A stretch of DNA of 61,107 nucleotides, from contig NZ_JAVHUY010000061.1 of NCBI RefSeq assembly GCF_031085175.1, positions 1 through 61,107 of the forward strand, read 5' to 3'. The DNA is from Phytohabitans maris. GTDB taxonomy: Bacteria; Actinomycetota; Actinomycetes; Mycobacteriales; Micromonosporaceae. The translations under genes and the position numbers were made by a program. The notes beneath the pieces are model-generated. The model saw only the letters and a list, made by a program, of their open reading frames with translations. It was not told the origin of the DNA and searched no databases. Positions within the stretch are counted from its first letter, which is position 1, and each line of letters opens with the position of its first letter. Shown here one piece after another: positions 42,893-52,229 of the stretch.

Positions 42893-45800
42893 CTAATGCC
42901 CGAGCAGCTCCACCTCCGCCAGCGATACGGGCCCCGGGGACGTGACATCGAGCCGGTAGTGGGTGTACGCGCCGGGTCTGTCCACCGTGAACGGTCGGGT
43001 CTGCTGCCGCCACCGGAAGTCCTCACCCGACCGCTGGTCGAGCACCGTCCACGTGCGACCGTCCGTCGAGCCGGACAGGCGCCAGCCGCTGGGATCGGCG
43101 CCCCGCTGGGCGGCGGACGTCAGCGTGTACTGGGTCACCCGCTTCGGTCCACCCTCGACCGTCCACCGTAGAGTGCCGCCGACCGCGGCCTCCGTACCCG
43201 AGGTGTCGTCGGAGAGCGCGGCGGGGCCGCCGGTCACCGGGAGGTCGGCGCGCGGCCGCGCCGGCGGGCCGGGCGGGGTCAGCGACAGCGGCAGGTCCGC
43301 GGCCCGCGTCCCCCACGACGACGGCGACGGACCCATCCGGAAGTCGAGCACCGCGCCATCGGCCAGGTCGCGGTGGGACAGCCAGGACTTCTGGTACGGG
43401 CGGCCGTCCACCCGCAGGCTCTGGACGTACACGTCGGTCGGGCTGTTGTCGGGCGCGTTGACGACGATGCGCCGGCCGTTGTCGAGGTGCACCGTCGCCT
43501 TGCGGAACAGCGGCGAGCCGATGACGTAGTCGGCGCTGCCCACCTGGAGCGGGTAGAAGCCGAGCGCGGCGAAGAGGTACCAGGCGGAGGTCTCGCCGTT
43601 GTCCTCGTCGCCCGCGTAGCCCTGGCCGATCTCGCTCCCGACGTACATGCGGGAGAGCACCTCGCGCGTCTTCGCCTGGGTCTTGGCCGGCCGCCCCGCG
43701 TACGTGTACATCCACGGGATGTGGTGCGACACCTGGTTGCTGAAGCCCCACATGCCCATCCGCACGTCCCGCGCCTCCACCATCTCGTGGATCGTGCCGC
43801 CGTACGAGCCAGGGAAGCGGGCCGTCTCCGGGGTGGCGAAGAACTCGTCGAGCTTCTCCTCCAGCCCGGCCCGCCCGCCGTACAGGTTGGCCAGCCCCTG
43901 CCCGTCGTGCGGCACGTGGAAGGCGAAGTTCCACCCGTTCGTCTCGGTGTAGTCGTGCTCGTGCCCCCAGACCCGCGGGTCGTACCCGTCCGGTGTGGAC
44001 TTCCACTGCCCCGCCGCGTCGCGCCCCTGGAAGAAGCCGACCGCCGGGTCGAACATGTTGACGTAGCCCAGCGCCCGGTTGCGGAAGTACTCGGCCTCCT
44101 CCCGGTAGCGGGCCCGCTCGGCGCGGGGCGTGGCCGGGTCGGTGGCGAGCGCGGCGGCCATGTTGGCGAGGCCGAAGTCGTTGACGTACCCCTCCAGCGC
44201 CCACGACACGCCCTCGGAGACGGACGACGCCGTGTACCCGCGGAACACCGACGTCTGGAGGCCCTTCCGCCCGACGTTGGTGTTGTCGGGGTCGGCGCCG
44301 GGCGGGGCGGAGGTGGCGTTGCGCAGCGCCGCGTCGTACGCGTCCTTGGCGTCGAAGCCGCGCACCCCCTTGACGTACGCGTCGGCGAAGGAGACGTCGG
44401 AGCTGGTGCCGGTCATGAGGTTGGCGTAGCCCGGCGCGGACCAGCGGGAGACCCAGCCGCCGTCGCGGTACTGCTGCACGAACCCGTCGACCAGCTCACC
44501 GGCCATCCGCGGGGTGAAGAGGGTGTACGCCGACCAGGTGGTGCGGTACGTGTCCCAGAACCCGTTGTTGACGTACACCTTGCCGTCCACCACCGGCGCC
44601 CCCGTCCCGGTCGGCGTGGTGCCGTCCGGGATCGCGGTCGAGGCTGAGGACTGCACCGCGTGCTTCCACACTGGACGGTGGGCGGTGCCGGTGTTCTCGT
44701 GGGCGGAGTTGGGGTAGAGGAAGAGGCGGTACAGGCTGGAGTAGAGCGTGGTGAGCTGGTCCGGGGTGGCCCCCTCGACCTCGACGACGCGGAGCTTGTC
44801 GTCCCAGAGCCGCTGGGCCCGGGCCCGGATCGTCTCGAAGCCGGCCCCGCCGACCTCCAGCTCCAGGTTGTGCCGCGCCTGGTCGACGGAGATGAGCGAG
44901 GTGGCGATCCGCAGCGTCACCGTCCTCCCGGCGCTGGTGTCGAAGGCGAGGTAGCCGGCCACGCCGGTGAACCGCCCACTCGCGGCCACCGGCCGGTCCA
45001 CGACGCCGTAGACGAACATGCGGGTGGCGCCATTGGACAGTCCACTGCGGACGTCGGAGTACCCGGTGACCGTGGTGCCGTCGAGGGTGAGGCCACCGTC
45101 GCCGTTGACGTTGTCGAAGACGAGGTTGCCCCGGTCCCCGGGGAACGTGAACCGGAACACGGCCGCGTGGTCGGTCGGCGCGATCTCCGTCTTCAGCCCG
45201 TTGTCGAACGTCACGCCGTAGTAGTGCGGCTTGGCGACCTCGTTCGCGTGGCTGAACGGCAGCGCCCGCGCGGCCCGGTCGGCGGTCGGCGTGCCGGTCG
45301 CCGCCGAGGGCATCACCTGGAACGTCTGCCGGTCGCCCATCCACGGGCTCGGCTCGTGGCTGGCCGTGAACGCCTGCAGGGTGGGGCGGTTCTGCGCGTC
45401 GTTGCCCCGCTGGTAGTCGTACAGCCAGGTGGTGGAGCCGGCGTTCGTCATCGGCACCCAGAAGTTGAAGCCGTGCGGCACCGCGGTGGCCGGGATGTTG
45501 TTGCCCCGGGAGAAGGCGCCGCTGGAGTTGGTGCCGCGGGTGGTGACGACGTGGTCGGAGAGGTGGGCCGCGCTCGGGGCGGCCGCCGCGCCGATCCGGA
45601 CGTCGTCGATCCACCCGTTGAAGAGCCCCTTGCCGGTCGTGCTGTCGTAGCCGACGAGGATGCGGTCGATCCGCTTGCCGGCCGCGACGGCGCCGATCCG
45701 GGAACGCTTGCTGTTCCACTGGTCGGCGTAGAGCGACTTGGCGGCCCCTTGCGCCCGCGGGCTGAGCCCGAACCCGTGCTGGTCCCGCGCGCCCAGCTCG

Positions 45801-46729
45801 CTGAGGTACGTGCCGTCGGTGAACGCCAGGTCCACGGCCGCGTACGTGCTCGGGTAGTCGAGGTCCTGCGCGGTCAGCTCCGGGAAGATCACGTACGACA
45901 GCTCGGTGTCCCGGGTCACCCGGATGTCGACGTCGAAGACCTTGTCGTACGCGTATCCGCGCCCGTCGCTGGTCTGGCCGCCGGACATCTGCAGCGCCCG
46001 AAGGCCCGTCCATCCGGCGTTCGGGCGCATGGTGGGCCCGTTGACCGGCCCGCCGCTGACGAACGCCCGCATGTCGGTGGCCGGCGGCGGCGTACCGTCT
46101 CCATTGGAGAGTTGGAGCTCGGCGAGCTGCGTGGCCGGCCCGCCCGCGACGGCGGTGACGGTGAGCCGGTAGTGGAGGTAGGCCGCGGTGTTCGCGAGGC
46201 GGTAGTCCTTGGCCTGGAAGCGCTCGGGAAACTCCTCGCCAGCGCGGGTGTCCAGTGTGGACCACGTGGTGCCGTCCGCCGACCCTTCGAGGGTCCAGTC
46301 CCGCGGGTCCCGCTCGGGCGCGTCGTTGGCGGAGATCAGTGCGTAGTGGACGATCGCGACCGGCGCGTCGAACCGGACGCTCACCCACCCGTTCGGCGCG
46401 TGCGCCAGCCACTTGGTACTGATGTTGCCGTCCACGAGCCGGTCGGCGGTCTCGTTCGGCGGGTTGTCGCCGCCGGTGGTGACCTCGACGACCCGGTCGG
46501 TCTGGTTGCCGGGTATGCCGACGATCGGGTCGCCGGTCACCCCGTCCATCCGCTTGGCGCCGGAGCGGTCGGTCTCGGCGGTGTCGACCCAGGTCGGCGC
46601 CGGGTCACCGGCCTCGAAAGAGGAGTAGAAGCCGGCCGGCGGCGCGGCCTCGGCCGGCGCCGGTAGGACCGGAGCGGCGGGAACGAGCAGGGCGGTTGCC
46701 AGGAGCGCGGTGCGCCGTCGCACAGACAT
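42893..46729 (-). CDS. Secreted GH92 alpha-mannosidase with galactose-binding-like domains
   Basis: 1278 aa. Signal peptide about 1-28 (ends APAEA). An F5/8-type carbohydrate-binding domain (about 75-210) has ADRLVDGNISTKWLAH. A second beta-sandwich follows to about 385, then the GH92 region (about 395-1140) with FNFWVPMTNAGSTTW, YRTTWSAYTLFTP, and GYAGDEDNGETSAWY, where the family's catalytic acidic residues lie. A final F5/8-like domain (about 1165-1278) has a second set of binding motifs. It should remove alpha-mannose from glycans outside the cell. A LacI-type palindrome upstream suggests sugar-responsive repression. Confidence 0.9.
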   Translation of the reverse strand: MSVRRRTALLATALLVPAAPVLPAPAEAAPPAGFYSSFEAGDPAPTWVDTAETDRSGAKRMDGVTGDPIVGIPGNQTDRVVEVTTGGDNPPNETADRLVDGNISTKWLAHAPNGWVSVRFDAPVAIVHYALISANDAPERDPRDWTLEGSADGTTWSTLDTRAGEEFPERFQAKDYRLANTAAYLHYRLTVTAVAGGPATQLAELQLSNGDGTPPPATDMRAFVSGGPVNGPTMRPNAGWTGLRALQMSGGQTSDGRGYAYDKVFDVDIRVTRDTELSYVIFPELTAQDLDYPSTYAAVDLAFTDGTYLSELGARDQHGFGLSPRAQGAAKSLYADQWNSKRSRIGAVAAGKRIDRILVGYDSTTGKGLFNGWIDDVRIGAAAAPSAAHLSDHVVTTRGTNSSGAFSRGNNIPATAVPHGFNFWVPMTNAGSTTWLYDYQRGNDAQNRPTLQAFTASHEPSPWMGDRQTFQVMPSAATGTPTADRAARALPFSHANEVAKPHYYGVTFDNGLKTEIAPTDHAAVFRFTFPGDRGNLVFDNVNGDGGLTLDGTTVTGYSDVRSGLSNGATRMFVYGVVDRPVAASGRFTGVAGYLAFDTSAGRTVTLRIATSLISVDQARHNLELEVGGAGFETIRARAQRLWDDKLRVVEVEGATPDQLTTLYSSLYRLFLYPNSAHENTGTAHRPVWKHAVQSSASTAIPDGTTPTGTGAPVVDGKVYVNNGFWDTYRTTWSAYTLFTPRMAGELVDGFVQQYRDGGWVSRWSAPGYANLMTGTSSDVSFADAYVKGVRGFDAKDAYDAALRNATSAPPGADPDNTNVGRKGLQTSVFRGYTASSVSEGVSWALEGYVNDFGLANMAAALATDPATPRAERARYREEAEYFRNRALGYVNMFDPAVGFFQGRDAAGQWKSTPDGYDPRVWGHEHDYTETNGWNFAFHVPHDGQGLANLYGGRAGLEEKLDEFFATPETARFPGSYGGTIHEMVEARDVRMGMWGFSNQVSHHIPWMYTYAGRPAKTQAKTREVLSRMYVGSEIGQGYAGDEDNGETSAWYLFAALGFYPLQVGSADYVIGSPLFRKATVHLDNGRRIVVNAPDNSPTDVYVQSLRVDGRPYQKSWLSHRDLADGAVLDFRMGPSPSSWGTRAADLPLSLTPPGPPARPRADLPVTGGPAALSDDTSGTEAAVGGTLRWTVEGGPKRVTQYTLTSAAQRGADPSGWRLSGSTDGRTWTVLDQRSGEDFRWRQQTRPFTVDRPGAYTHYRLDVTSPGPVSLAEVELLGH

Positions 46730-46840
46730 GCCGGTACCTCCACAGGGGACGGCCGGCCGCGGGGGTGGGCGGCCGGCGCCGGAGATCAGTCAAGCCTGTC
46801 GATGCACGGACAACGTTGTCAACCCCTAGCGGAAGATTTT
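46730..46840. other. GH92 promoter region
   Basis: This stretch holds the putative LacI operator and the GH92 leader. No other gene or repeat is visible; repeat C begins at 46841. Confidence 0.5.
46809..46820 (-). promoter_or_regulatory. LacI-family operator candidate
   Basis: GACAACGTTGTC is a perfect palindrome with the central CG typical of LacI/GalR operators, about 80 nt upstream of the GH92 start. No LacI gene is adjacent, so regulation would come from elsewhere on the genome. Confidence 0.6.
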
Positions 46841-47136
46841 GAGCTACCGCGACGTCCGCGGTGGTCACGACCGTCGCTCCCGCGGCCTCACCCTCCGCGC
46901 TTCCCACCCGCGCCGGCCCAGCTGGCCGGGCCGGCCGTCGCGGGCCCGTGATCGGCACTCCGAGACCACCGGCGGCGGCCCCGGCCGCCGCGACGGGCGC
47001 GCCGGAAGAGATCGTGGTATTTGAGTGCCCCCCTGGGGGCACCTGAATACCACGATCTGTTCGCGCCGCGCCGCGGCCCCGCGGAGACCTCGGCCCCGCG
47101 CAAGGGTCCGGGTCCCGGCGGACGTCGCGGTAGCTC
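46841..47136. mobile_element. Repeat family C, copy 1: MITE-like element, 296 bp
   Basis: Perfect 19-bp terminal inverted repeats GAGCTACCGCGACGTCCGC (46841-46859) and its complement (47118-47136). It encodes no protein that looks real. Its centre holds a strong 50-bp palindrome (47009-47058). The left ~60 bp are shared with copies at 18892 and 39347-39383. Size and ends fit a non-autonomous element or a mobile structured non-coding unit. Confidence 0.75.
47009..47058. repeat. 50-bp palindrome inside repeat C copy 1
   Basis: The left half begins AGATCGTGGTATT and the right half ends AATACCACGATCT, with GTGCCCCC/GGGGGCAC pairing in the centre and a few bulged bases. It could be an independent REP-like unit inserted in C, or C's own core. 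Confidence 0.8.
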
Positions 47137-47158
47137 GGATCTTCGCCGGGAAGGGGCC

Positions 47159-47255
47159 AGTGCGGTGATCACTGACGTTCACCGTGTGACCGGCGGCCTT
47201 CGGCCGCTGGTCACACGGCCCGGCGAAGACGGCAAAGGTTAGTGGCCACAGCACT
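47159..47255. repeat. Repeat family B, copy 2 (97 bp, inverted relative to copy 1)
   Basis: It begins AGTGCGGTGATCACT and ends AGTGGCCACAGCACT. Its right end supplies two bases of the TAG stop of the GNAT gene. Where copy 1 has GGGTGACC/GGTCACCC, this copy has the paired change GTGTGACC/GGTCACAC, so base-pairing is kept. It lies 22 bp past the end of repeat C copy 1. Confidence 0.9.
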
Positions 47256-47784
47256 AATCGATGTCGCCGGGGCGGAGGCGGAAGACCTGGAGGCGCAGGC
47301 CGTAGTACTTCTCGGTCTCGCCGACCCACTGCATGCCGATGCGGCGCGCGGTGGCGCCGGCCCGCTCGTTGGCCGGGCGGGCGACCGCGAAGACCTCGTC
47401 GGAGCCCTCGTCGAACGCCCACCGCGCCAGCCGGCGGCCGGCCTCGGCGGCGTAGCCCTGGCCCCACGCGTCCGGGCGGAGCTGCCAGCCCATCTCGAGG
47501 TCTTCGCCGCCGGGCGGGAGCGGGAGCAGCAGGGCGCCGCCGATGACCTGCTTGTCGTCGACGCGCTCGATCGCCCATCGCCCGGCGGGGGTGAAGAGGC
47601 GCTGGTCCTCGGCGATCCACTGCTGCAGGATCAGCCGCATCGCGCCGAGGTCGGAGACCGTGTCCATGGCCGGACTGAGCCAGCGGGCCACACCGCCGTC
47701 GCCGTAGACGCCCAGCGCCGCTTCGGCGTCGTCGACCTCCCAGGGGCGCAGGGTCAGTCGTTCGGTTGTCAGACGTCCAGCCAC
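47254..47784 (-). CDS. GNAT N-acetyltransferase (RimJ/RimL-like)
   Basis: 176 aa from GTG 47784. It starts LTTERLTLRPWEVDDAEAAL, the usual Acetyltransf_3 opening. The acetyl-CoA loop lies in WGQGYAAEAGRRLARWAFDE; VFAVARPANERAGATARRIGM completes the fold. The acceptor is unknown. The stop codon is shared with repeat B copy 2. It is divergent from an MFS gene across 179 bp. Confidence 0.9.
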   Translation of the reverse strand: MAGRLTTERLTLRPWEVDDAEAALGVYGDGGVARWLSPAMDTVSDLGAMRLILQQWIAEDQRLFTPAGRWAIERVDDKQVIGGALLLPLPPGGEDLEMGWQLRPDAWGQGYAAEAGRRLARWAFDEGSDEVFAVARPANERAGATARRIGMQWVGETEKYYGLRLQVFRLRPGDID

Positions 47785-47963
47785 CCGCCAACTCTATCCG
47801 CGGCGCGGCGCGCCACGACACGCCGGACGCGGGGTGCACCGACCCGACGGGCGGCGGACACCGGCCGTTCACCCGCCCTCTGTCCGGTTTGTGACGCGGT
47901 TCGTGAGCCAACGTCGCACATCACGAACCGATAACGCGGAAACACGGCCTACGCTAGGTCGTC

Positions 47964-49313
47964 ATGGCCACCCGCGACACCCACAACCTGCGCTCCGTGC
48001 TCGCCGTCCGCGGCTTCCGGAGGCTCCTGGGCGTACGGCTGTCCAGCCAGCTCGCGGACGGGCTCTTCCAGGCCGCCCTCGCCGGCAGCGTGCTCTTCAA
48101 TCCCGACAAGCAGACCAGCGCGATGGCGATCGCCGCCGGGTCGGCGTTGCTCGTCACCCCGTACTCGCTGATCGGGCCCTTCGTCGGGGTGTTCCTGGAC
48201 CGGTGGAGCCGGCGCCAGCTCGTGGTCTTCACCAACCTGGTGCGGGCGGCGCTCGTGCTGCCCGCGGCCTACCTGATCAGCGCCGGCGACAACGGTGTGG
48301 CGTTCGTGGTGGTGGCGTTCGCGATCATCGGCCTCAACCGCTTCCTGCTCGCCGGCCTCTCCGCGGCGGTACCGCACGTCGTGGAGGATCGGCGCCTCGT
48401 CACAGCCAACTCGCTCTCCGGCACCCTCGGATCGGTCTGCTTCTCCGCCGGCCTCGGCATCGCGGTCGTCCTGATCAATTGGCTGATCGCCGCCGGCGAC
48501 TCCGGCTACGCGGCGATGGCGCTGGTCGCACCGATCGGGTACGTGGCCTCCGCGCTGCTCGCCTGGCGTTCCTTCCGGGTGTCCGACCTCGGGCCGGACC
48601 ACGCCGGCGTACCCGCGCGGGCGCCCATGCACTCGGCGCTCGGCGAGGTGGTGCGCGGCCTGGGCGACGGGCTGGCGCACCTGGCGAGCAAGCGCGGCGC
48701 GGCGTACACGATGGCGGCCAAGGCCGGCTTCCGCGCGCTCTTCGGCGTACTGACCCTGGCCATGCTGCTGCTCTACCGCAACTACTTCGTCACCGACGAC
48801 GACGTGCAGGACTCGATCACCGGGCTGGCGTTCGTGGTGGTGGCCGGCAGCCTGGGCGTGATGGTGGCGGCGCTGGTCACGCCGGCGGTCACCCGGCGGA
48901 TCGGCGGCTGGCGGTGGGTGGCCGGCCTGATCGCGGGGATCGCGATCGCGCTGCCGCTGACGGTCTCGTCGTTCACCCAGCCGCTGCTGGTGGTCGCGGT
49001 CTTCTGCGTCAACATCGCCGCGCAGGGCACCAAGATCGTGGTCGACACGTCGATCCAGCACGAGTGCGACGACGACTACCGGGGCCGGGTCTTCGCGGTC
49101 AACGACACCACCTACAACCTCTCGTACGTGCTGGGGCTCTTCGCCGCCGCGCTCACCCTCCCCGGCGACGGGCACTCGCCGGCGGCGGTGTTCGTGGTCG
49201 CGGCCGGGTTCGCCGTGATCGCCGGCTGGTACGCGGTCGTGGCCGGCCGCTGGGCCCGCCGGGTCGGCGACGACATCGCCCAGCCCGAGCCGGTACCGAC
49301 CCCCGTGGGCTAA
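47964..49313 (+). CDS. MFS transporter
   Basis: 449 aa with about 12 membrane helices. The family loop after TM2 reads GVFLDRWSRRQLVVFTN, and RGRVFAVNDTTYNLSYVLGLFAAAL is near the end. It resembles uncharacterised actinobacterial exporters; the substrate cannot be read. Its stop lies just before repeat A copy 4. Confidence 0.88.
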   Translation: MATRDTHNLRSVLAVRGFRRLLGVRLSSQLADGLFQAALAGSVLFNPDKQTSAMAIAAGSALLVTPYSLIGPFVGVFLDRWSRRQLVVFTNLVRAALVLPAAYLISAGDNGVAFVVVAFAIIGLNRFLLAGLSAAVPHVVEDRRLVTANSLSGTLGSVCFSAGLGIAVVLINWLIAAGDSGYAAMALVAPIGYVASALLAWRSFRVSDLGPDHAGVPARAPMHSALGEVVRGLGDGLAHLASKRGAAYTMAAKAGFRALFGVLTLAMLLLYRNYFVTDDDVQDSITGLAFVVVAGSLGVMVAALVTPAVTRRIGGWRWVAGLIAGIAIALPLTVSSFTQPLLVVAVFCVNIAAQGTKIVVDTSIQHECDDDYRGRVFAVNDTTYNLSYVLGLFAAALTLPGDGHSPAAVFVVAAGFAVIAGWYAVVAGRWARRVGDDIAQPEPVPTPVG

Positions 49314-49315
49314 GG

Positions 49316-49369
49316 GTGATCGAAGCTCCCCTGAAGTCGTTAGAACGACGTGAGGGGAGCTTCGATCAC
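49316..49369. repeat. Repeat family A, copy 4
   Basis: GTGATCGAAGCTCCCCTGA at the left and TGAGGGGAGCTTCGATCAC at the right, with the centre GTCGTTAGAACGAC itself palindromic. It begins 2 nt after the MFS stop and 24 nt from the convergent amidohydrolase stop. Confidence 0.9.
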
Positions 49370-49393
49370 CGGCGCGGGACTCACCGGCGCGGG

Positions 49394-50641
49394 CTAGCGC
49401 GGGAACTGCTCGGTCAGGCCTTCCGGGCCGACCAGGGGCTCGCCGAGGAGGTCGCGCAGGGCCTGCTCGCGCCGGTCCAGGGCGGCCCGCTGCGCCCGGG
49501 TCAGGGGTACCCACGGCGGTGGCGGCTCGGGCAGTGACGGCGGGAGGCGGCGGCCGGCGACGTAGGTGGCGACGTTGCGCAGCCGCTCCGGGGCCTGGCG
49601 CACCTGCCCGTGCGCGTCGACGACCGGAAACGCCCCCTGCTCCACCGCGAACACCGCCATGTCCGCCGGTGCCCCCACCGCCAGCGTCCCCACCCCGCCG
49701 GGCAGGCGCAGCGCCGCCGCGGGGTTGGCGGTGGCGGCGGCCACGACCTCGTCGAGGGCCATGCCCGCCGCGCGCAGCTTCGCCATCGTCGTGGGCAGGT
49801 CGAACACCGGCCCGTACCGGCACCGCGCGTGCAGGTCGGTGGAGACGGTGTGCGGCGGGAGCCCGGCGGCGAGCTGCTCCGCCAGCACGTCGAACGCGAA
49901 CCCGCCGGCGCCGTGCCCCACGTCGAGCAGCACGCCCCGCGCGTACGCCTCGCGGACCGCCGGGCCGGCCCCGGTCGCCGCCACGCCGCTGGCGCAGTGG
50001 GTGAGGATGTCGCCGGGGCGCAGCAGCGGGAGCACGTCGGCGGGGCCGGGCGGGCCGGCGGCCACGTGCACCATCAGCGGCAGCCCGGCGGCGCGGGCGA
50101 CGTCGAGGGCGCGTTCGAGGGGGCGCAGCCCGTTGCCGCCCGCGGTCTCCCGGTCGATCCGCGCCTTGACGCCGGCGACCAGGTCGGGGTGGCGGGCGAT
50201 CGCGTCCAGCGCGGCGTCGACGTCGACGTGCGCCAGGTCGGTGGACTCGCCGGTGCGGCCGGTCAGGCCCAGCGCGGAGACGTTGAGGAGCACCGGCACC
50301 CGTACCCGATAAGTCTCGACCGCGGCCCGCAGCGCGTCGATCCCCCAGGCCCCCGCGGACCCGGCGTCCACCCAGGTGGTGACGCCGGAGTGCCAAGCCA
50401 CCGGATCGGGGTGGATGCCCCAGTAGGTGGCGCCCGGGTGCACGTGCGTGTGCAGGTCGACCAGCCCGGGCGTGACGAGGTGCCCGCCGGCGTCGACCAC
50501 CTCGCGGGCGGAGCCGGCCGGCAGCGCGGGCGCGACGGCGGCGATCCGCCCGCCCCGGACCGCCACGTCGAAGCGGCCGACGTGGCCGCCGCCCACGTCG
50601 ACCACGTGCCCACCGGCCAGCAGCAGATCGTGGATGCTCAC
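49394..50641 (-). CDS. Amidohydrolase/deacetylase-family metallohydrolase
   Basis: 415 aa from GTG 50641. Amidohydrolase superfamily: HxH metal motif in VDLHTHVHPG, probable carboxylated Lys in GVKARI, His ligands in MVHVAAG and THCASG, and catalytic Asp in STDLHARC. N- and C-terminal beta segments frame the barrel (LLLAGGHVVD, GAPADMAVFAV). Relatives remove N-acyl or cleave cyclic amides; the substrate is not evident. A helical C-terminal extension (about 385-415) has no known role. Confidence 0.85.
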   Translation of the reverse strand: MSIHDLLLAGGHVVDVGGGHVGRFDVAVRGGRIAAVAPALPAGSAREVVDAGGHLVTPGLVDLHTHVHPGATYWGIHPDPVAWHSGVTTWVDAGSAGAWGIDALRAAVETYRVRVPVLLNVSALGLTGRTGESTDLAHVDVDAALDAIARHPDLVAGVKARIDRETAGGNGLRPLERALDVARAAGLPLMVHVAAGPPGPADVLPLLRPGDILTHCASGVAATGAGPAVREAYARGVLLDVGHGAGGFAFDVLAEQLAAGLPPHTVSTDLHARCRYGPVFDLPTTMAKLRAAGMALDEVVAAATANPAAALRLPGGVGTLAVGAPADMAVFAVEQGAFPVVDAHGQVRQAPERLRNVATYVAGRRLPPSLPEPPPPWVPLTRAQRAALDRREQALRDLLGEPLVGPEGLTEQFPR

Positions 50642-50707
50642 CGCTCCCCGTCCGACGCGCCTGAGATCAACCCGGGATCTTATCGGGTGGCCGCTGAGCT
50701 GTCCCGG

Positions 50708-51208
50708 CTACGCGGGGAGCGCGTCGAGCATCGTCCGCAGGGCCCGCTCGTAGGCGGGCGGGTCGAGGCTGAGGCTCGACATGATCAGCGTGTAGCTGCC
50801 GCCGGCGCCGACCAGGACCGCCTCGGCCTTGATGTCGTCCACCGCGATGTACGCCCGGTCCCCCTTCGGCACGTCGGTCACCGTCGCGTACGACTCGTCG
50901 GCGGTCTTGCGCTGGTAGTCGTACGTGGTGGAGCCGGCCAGCTGCGACGACATGGTGATCGTGACGCTGCCGACGCCCTTGCCGTCGCCGAAGAGGCAGT
51001 TCCCCTCGTCCACCATCGGCTTGCCGACGATCTCGGCGACCTTCTCCGCGGTGAACGGGCACGCGGGCACCGCCGTACCCAGGTCGCCGCCGGCCACCGG
51101 AAGGTCCACATCGGACCCTTCACCCGCCGCGGCACCCGATCCGCCGCCGCAGCCGGCCACGGCGAAGAGGAGGGCGACCGCCACCGGCACGAGTACGCGA
51201 GTTCTCAT
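50708..51208 (-). CDS. Lipoprotein of unknown function
   Basis: 166 aa with signal peptide and lipobox VAGCGGG. The mature part contains CPFTAEKVAEIVGKPM, NCLFGDGKG and a paired Cys, recalling the DUF3558-type lipoproteins common in actinomycetes. It probably sits on the outer face of the membrane. It is convergent with nothing and divergent from the universal stress gene. Confidence 0.8.
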   Translation of the reverse strand: MRTRVLVPVAVALLFAVAGCGGGSGAAAGEGSDVDLPVAGGDLGTAVPACPFTAEKVAEIVGKPMVDEGNCLFGDGKGVGSVTITMSSQLAGSTTYDYQRKTADESYATVTDVPKGDRAYIAVDDIKAEAVLVGAGGSYTLIMSSLSLDPPAYERALRTMLDALPA

Positions 51209-51356
51209 GCGTACGACGCTAGGGGCGCGGCGGGGCGCGGGAATCGGGTGCTTCCCTACGCTTTGCTCACCCCTGCTCCACCGCCGCGGGTGAGGCGTCG
51301 CCCGGCGTTCGCGGGTTTCCGGCGTGGCCGCCGCCGGCCGTGCCTACGGTGGCGGG

Positions 51357-52229
51357 GTGTCTGACGCCGTACCACCGATCGTCGTCGGCTTCGACGCCTC
51401 CGACGGCGCCGACGCCGCGCTGAACTGGGCGATGGCCGAGGGCGCCCGCACCGGAACGCCGGTGGTCGTCGTGTACGCGTTCGACTGGCCGACAAGCTCC
51501 GCGATCGCCGGCCTGGCCCCGACCGCCTGGCCCGACCACGGCGCCCACGACGAGGCGGACCGGGTCCTCGCCGCTGCCCTGTCGAAGGCGCGCGAGAGCC
51601 ACTCCGGCGTACCGGTGGCCGGCGCGGTGGTGCCCGGCGCCGCCAGCGCGGTCCTGGTGCAACGCTCCCGGGGGGCGCGCCTGGTCGTGCTCGGCGGCCG
51701 CGGCGCCGGCGGGTTCGCCGACCAGCTGATCGGGTCGACGAGCATCGGCGTCTCGGCGCACGCCCACTGCCCGGTCGTCGTCGTACGCGGCTCGGAGCCG
51801 GCCCCCGGCGCCCCGGTCGTGGTCGGCGTCGACGACTCCGACTACGCGCAGCTCGCCGCGGAGTTCGCGTTCGCCGCCGCGGCCAGCCGGGGTACCAGCC
51901 TGCGGGTGATCCGCTCCTGGGAGCCGCCGTCAGCGCGCTGGCGCCCGTCGGGCTACAACCCGGACGCGCAGATCGCCGCCCAGCACGAGGAGACCGCGGA
52001 GTTCGTCGCCGCCTGGCGGGACAAGTACCCGCGGGTGACGGCGAGCATCCACGTGGTCGCCGGCCGCCCCGCCGAGGCGCTGATCGAGGCGAGCCGCGGC
52101 GCCCAGCTCGCCGTCGTCGGCTCCCGCGGCCGGGGCGGCTTTCGCGGGCTGCTGCTCGGCTCGGTCAGCCAGCAGCTGCTCTACCACGCGGAGTGCCCGG
52201 TGGCGATCGTCCGCTCCCTCCCGGACTGA
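51357..52229 (+). CDS. Tandem-domain universal stress protein
   Basis: 290 aa from GTG 51357. Two UspA domains (about 5-145 and 150-288), each opening with VVGFDASDGADAAL or VVGVDDSDYAQLAA. The second has the nucleotide-binding GSRGRGGFRGLLLGSVSQQL, and the first a similar GGRGAGGFADQLIGS. It probably binds ATP and supports survival in low oxygen or stationary phase, as for related actinobacterial proteins. Confidence 0.92.
   Translation: MSDAVPPIVVGFDASDGADAALNWAMAEGARTGTPVVVVYAFDWPTSSAIAGLAPTAWPDHGAHDEADRVLAAALSKARESHSGVPVAGAVVPGAASAVLVQRSRGARLVVLGGRGAGGFADQLIGSTSIGVSAHAHCPVVVVRGSEPAPGAPVVVGVDDSDYAQLAAEFAFAAAASRGTSLRVIRSWEPPSARWRPSGYNPDAQIAAQHEETAEFVAAWRDKYPRVTASIHVVAGRPAEALIEASRGAQLAVVGSRGRGGFRGLLLGSVSQQLLYHAECPVAIVRSLPD

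Noticed and set aside
7461-49369. Repeat family A as a CRISPR or array
   Set aside because: Copies are tens of kilobases apart with no spacers or cas genes; they are solitary palindromes at gene ends.
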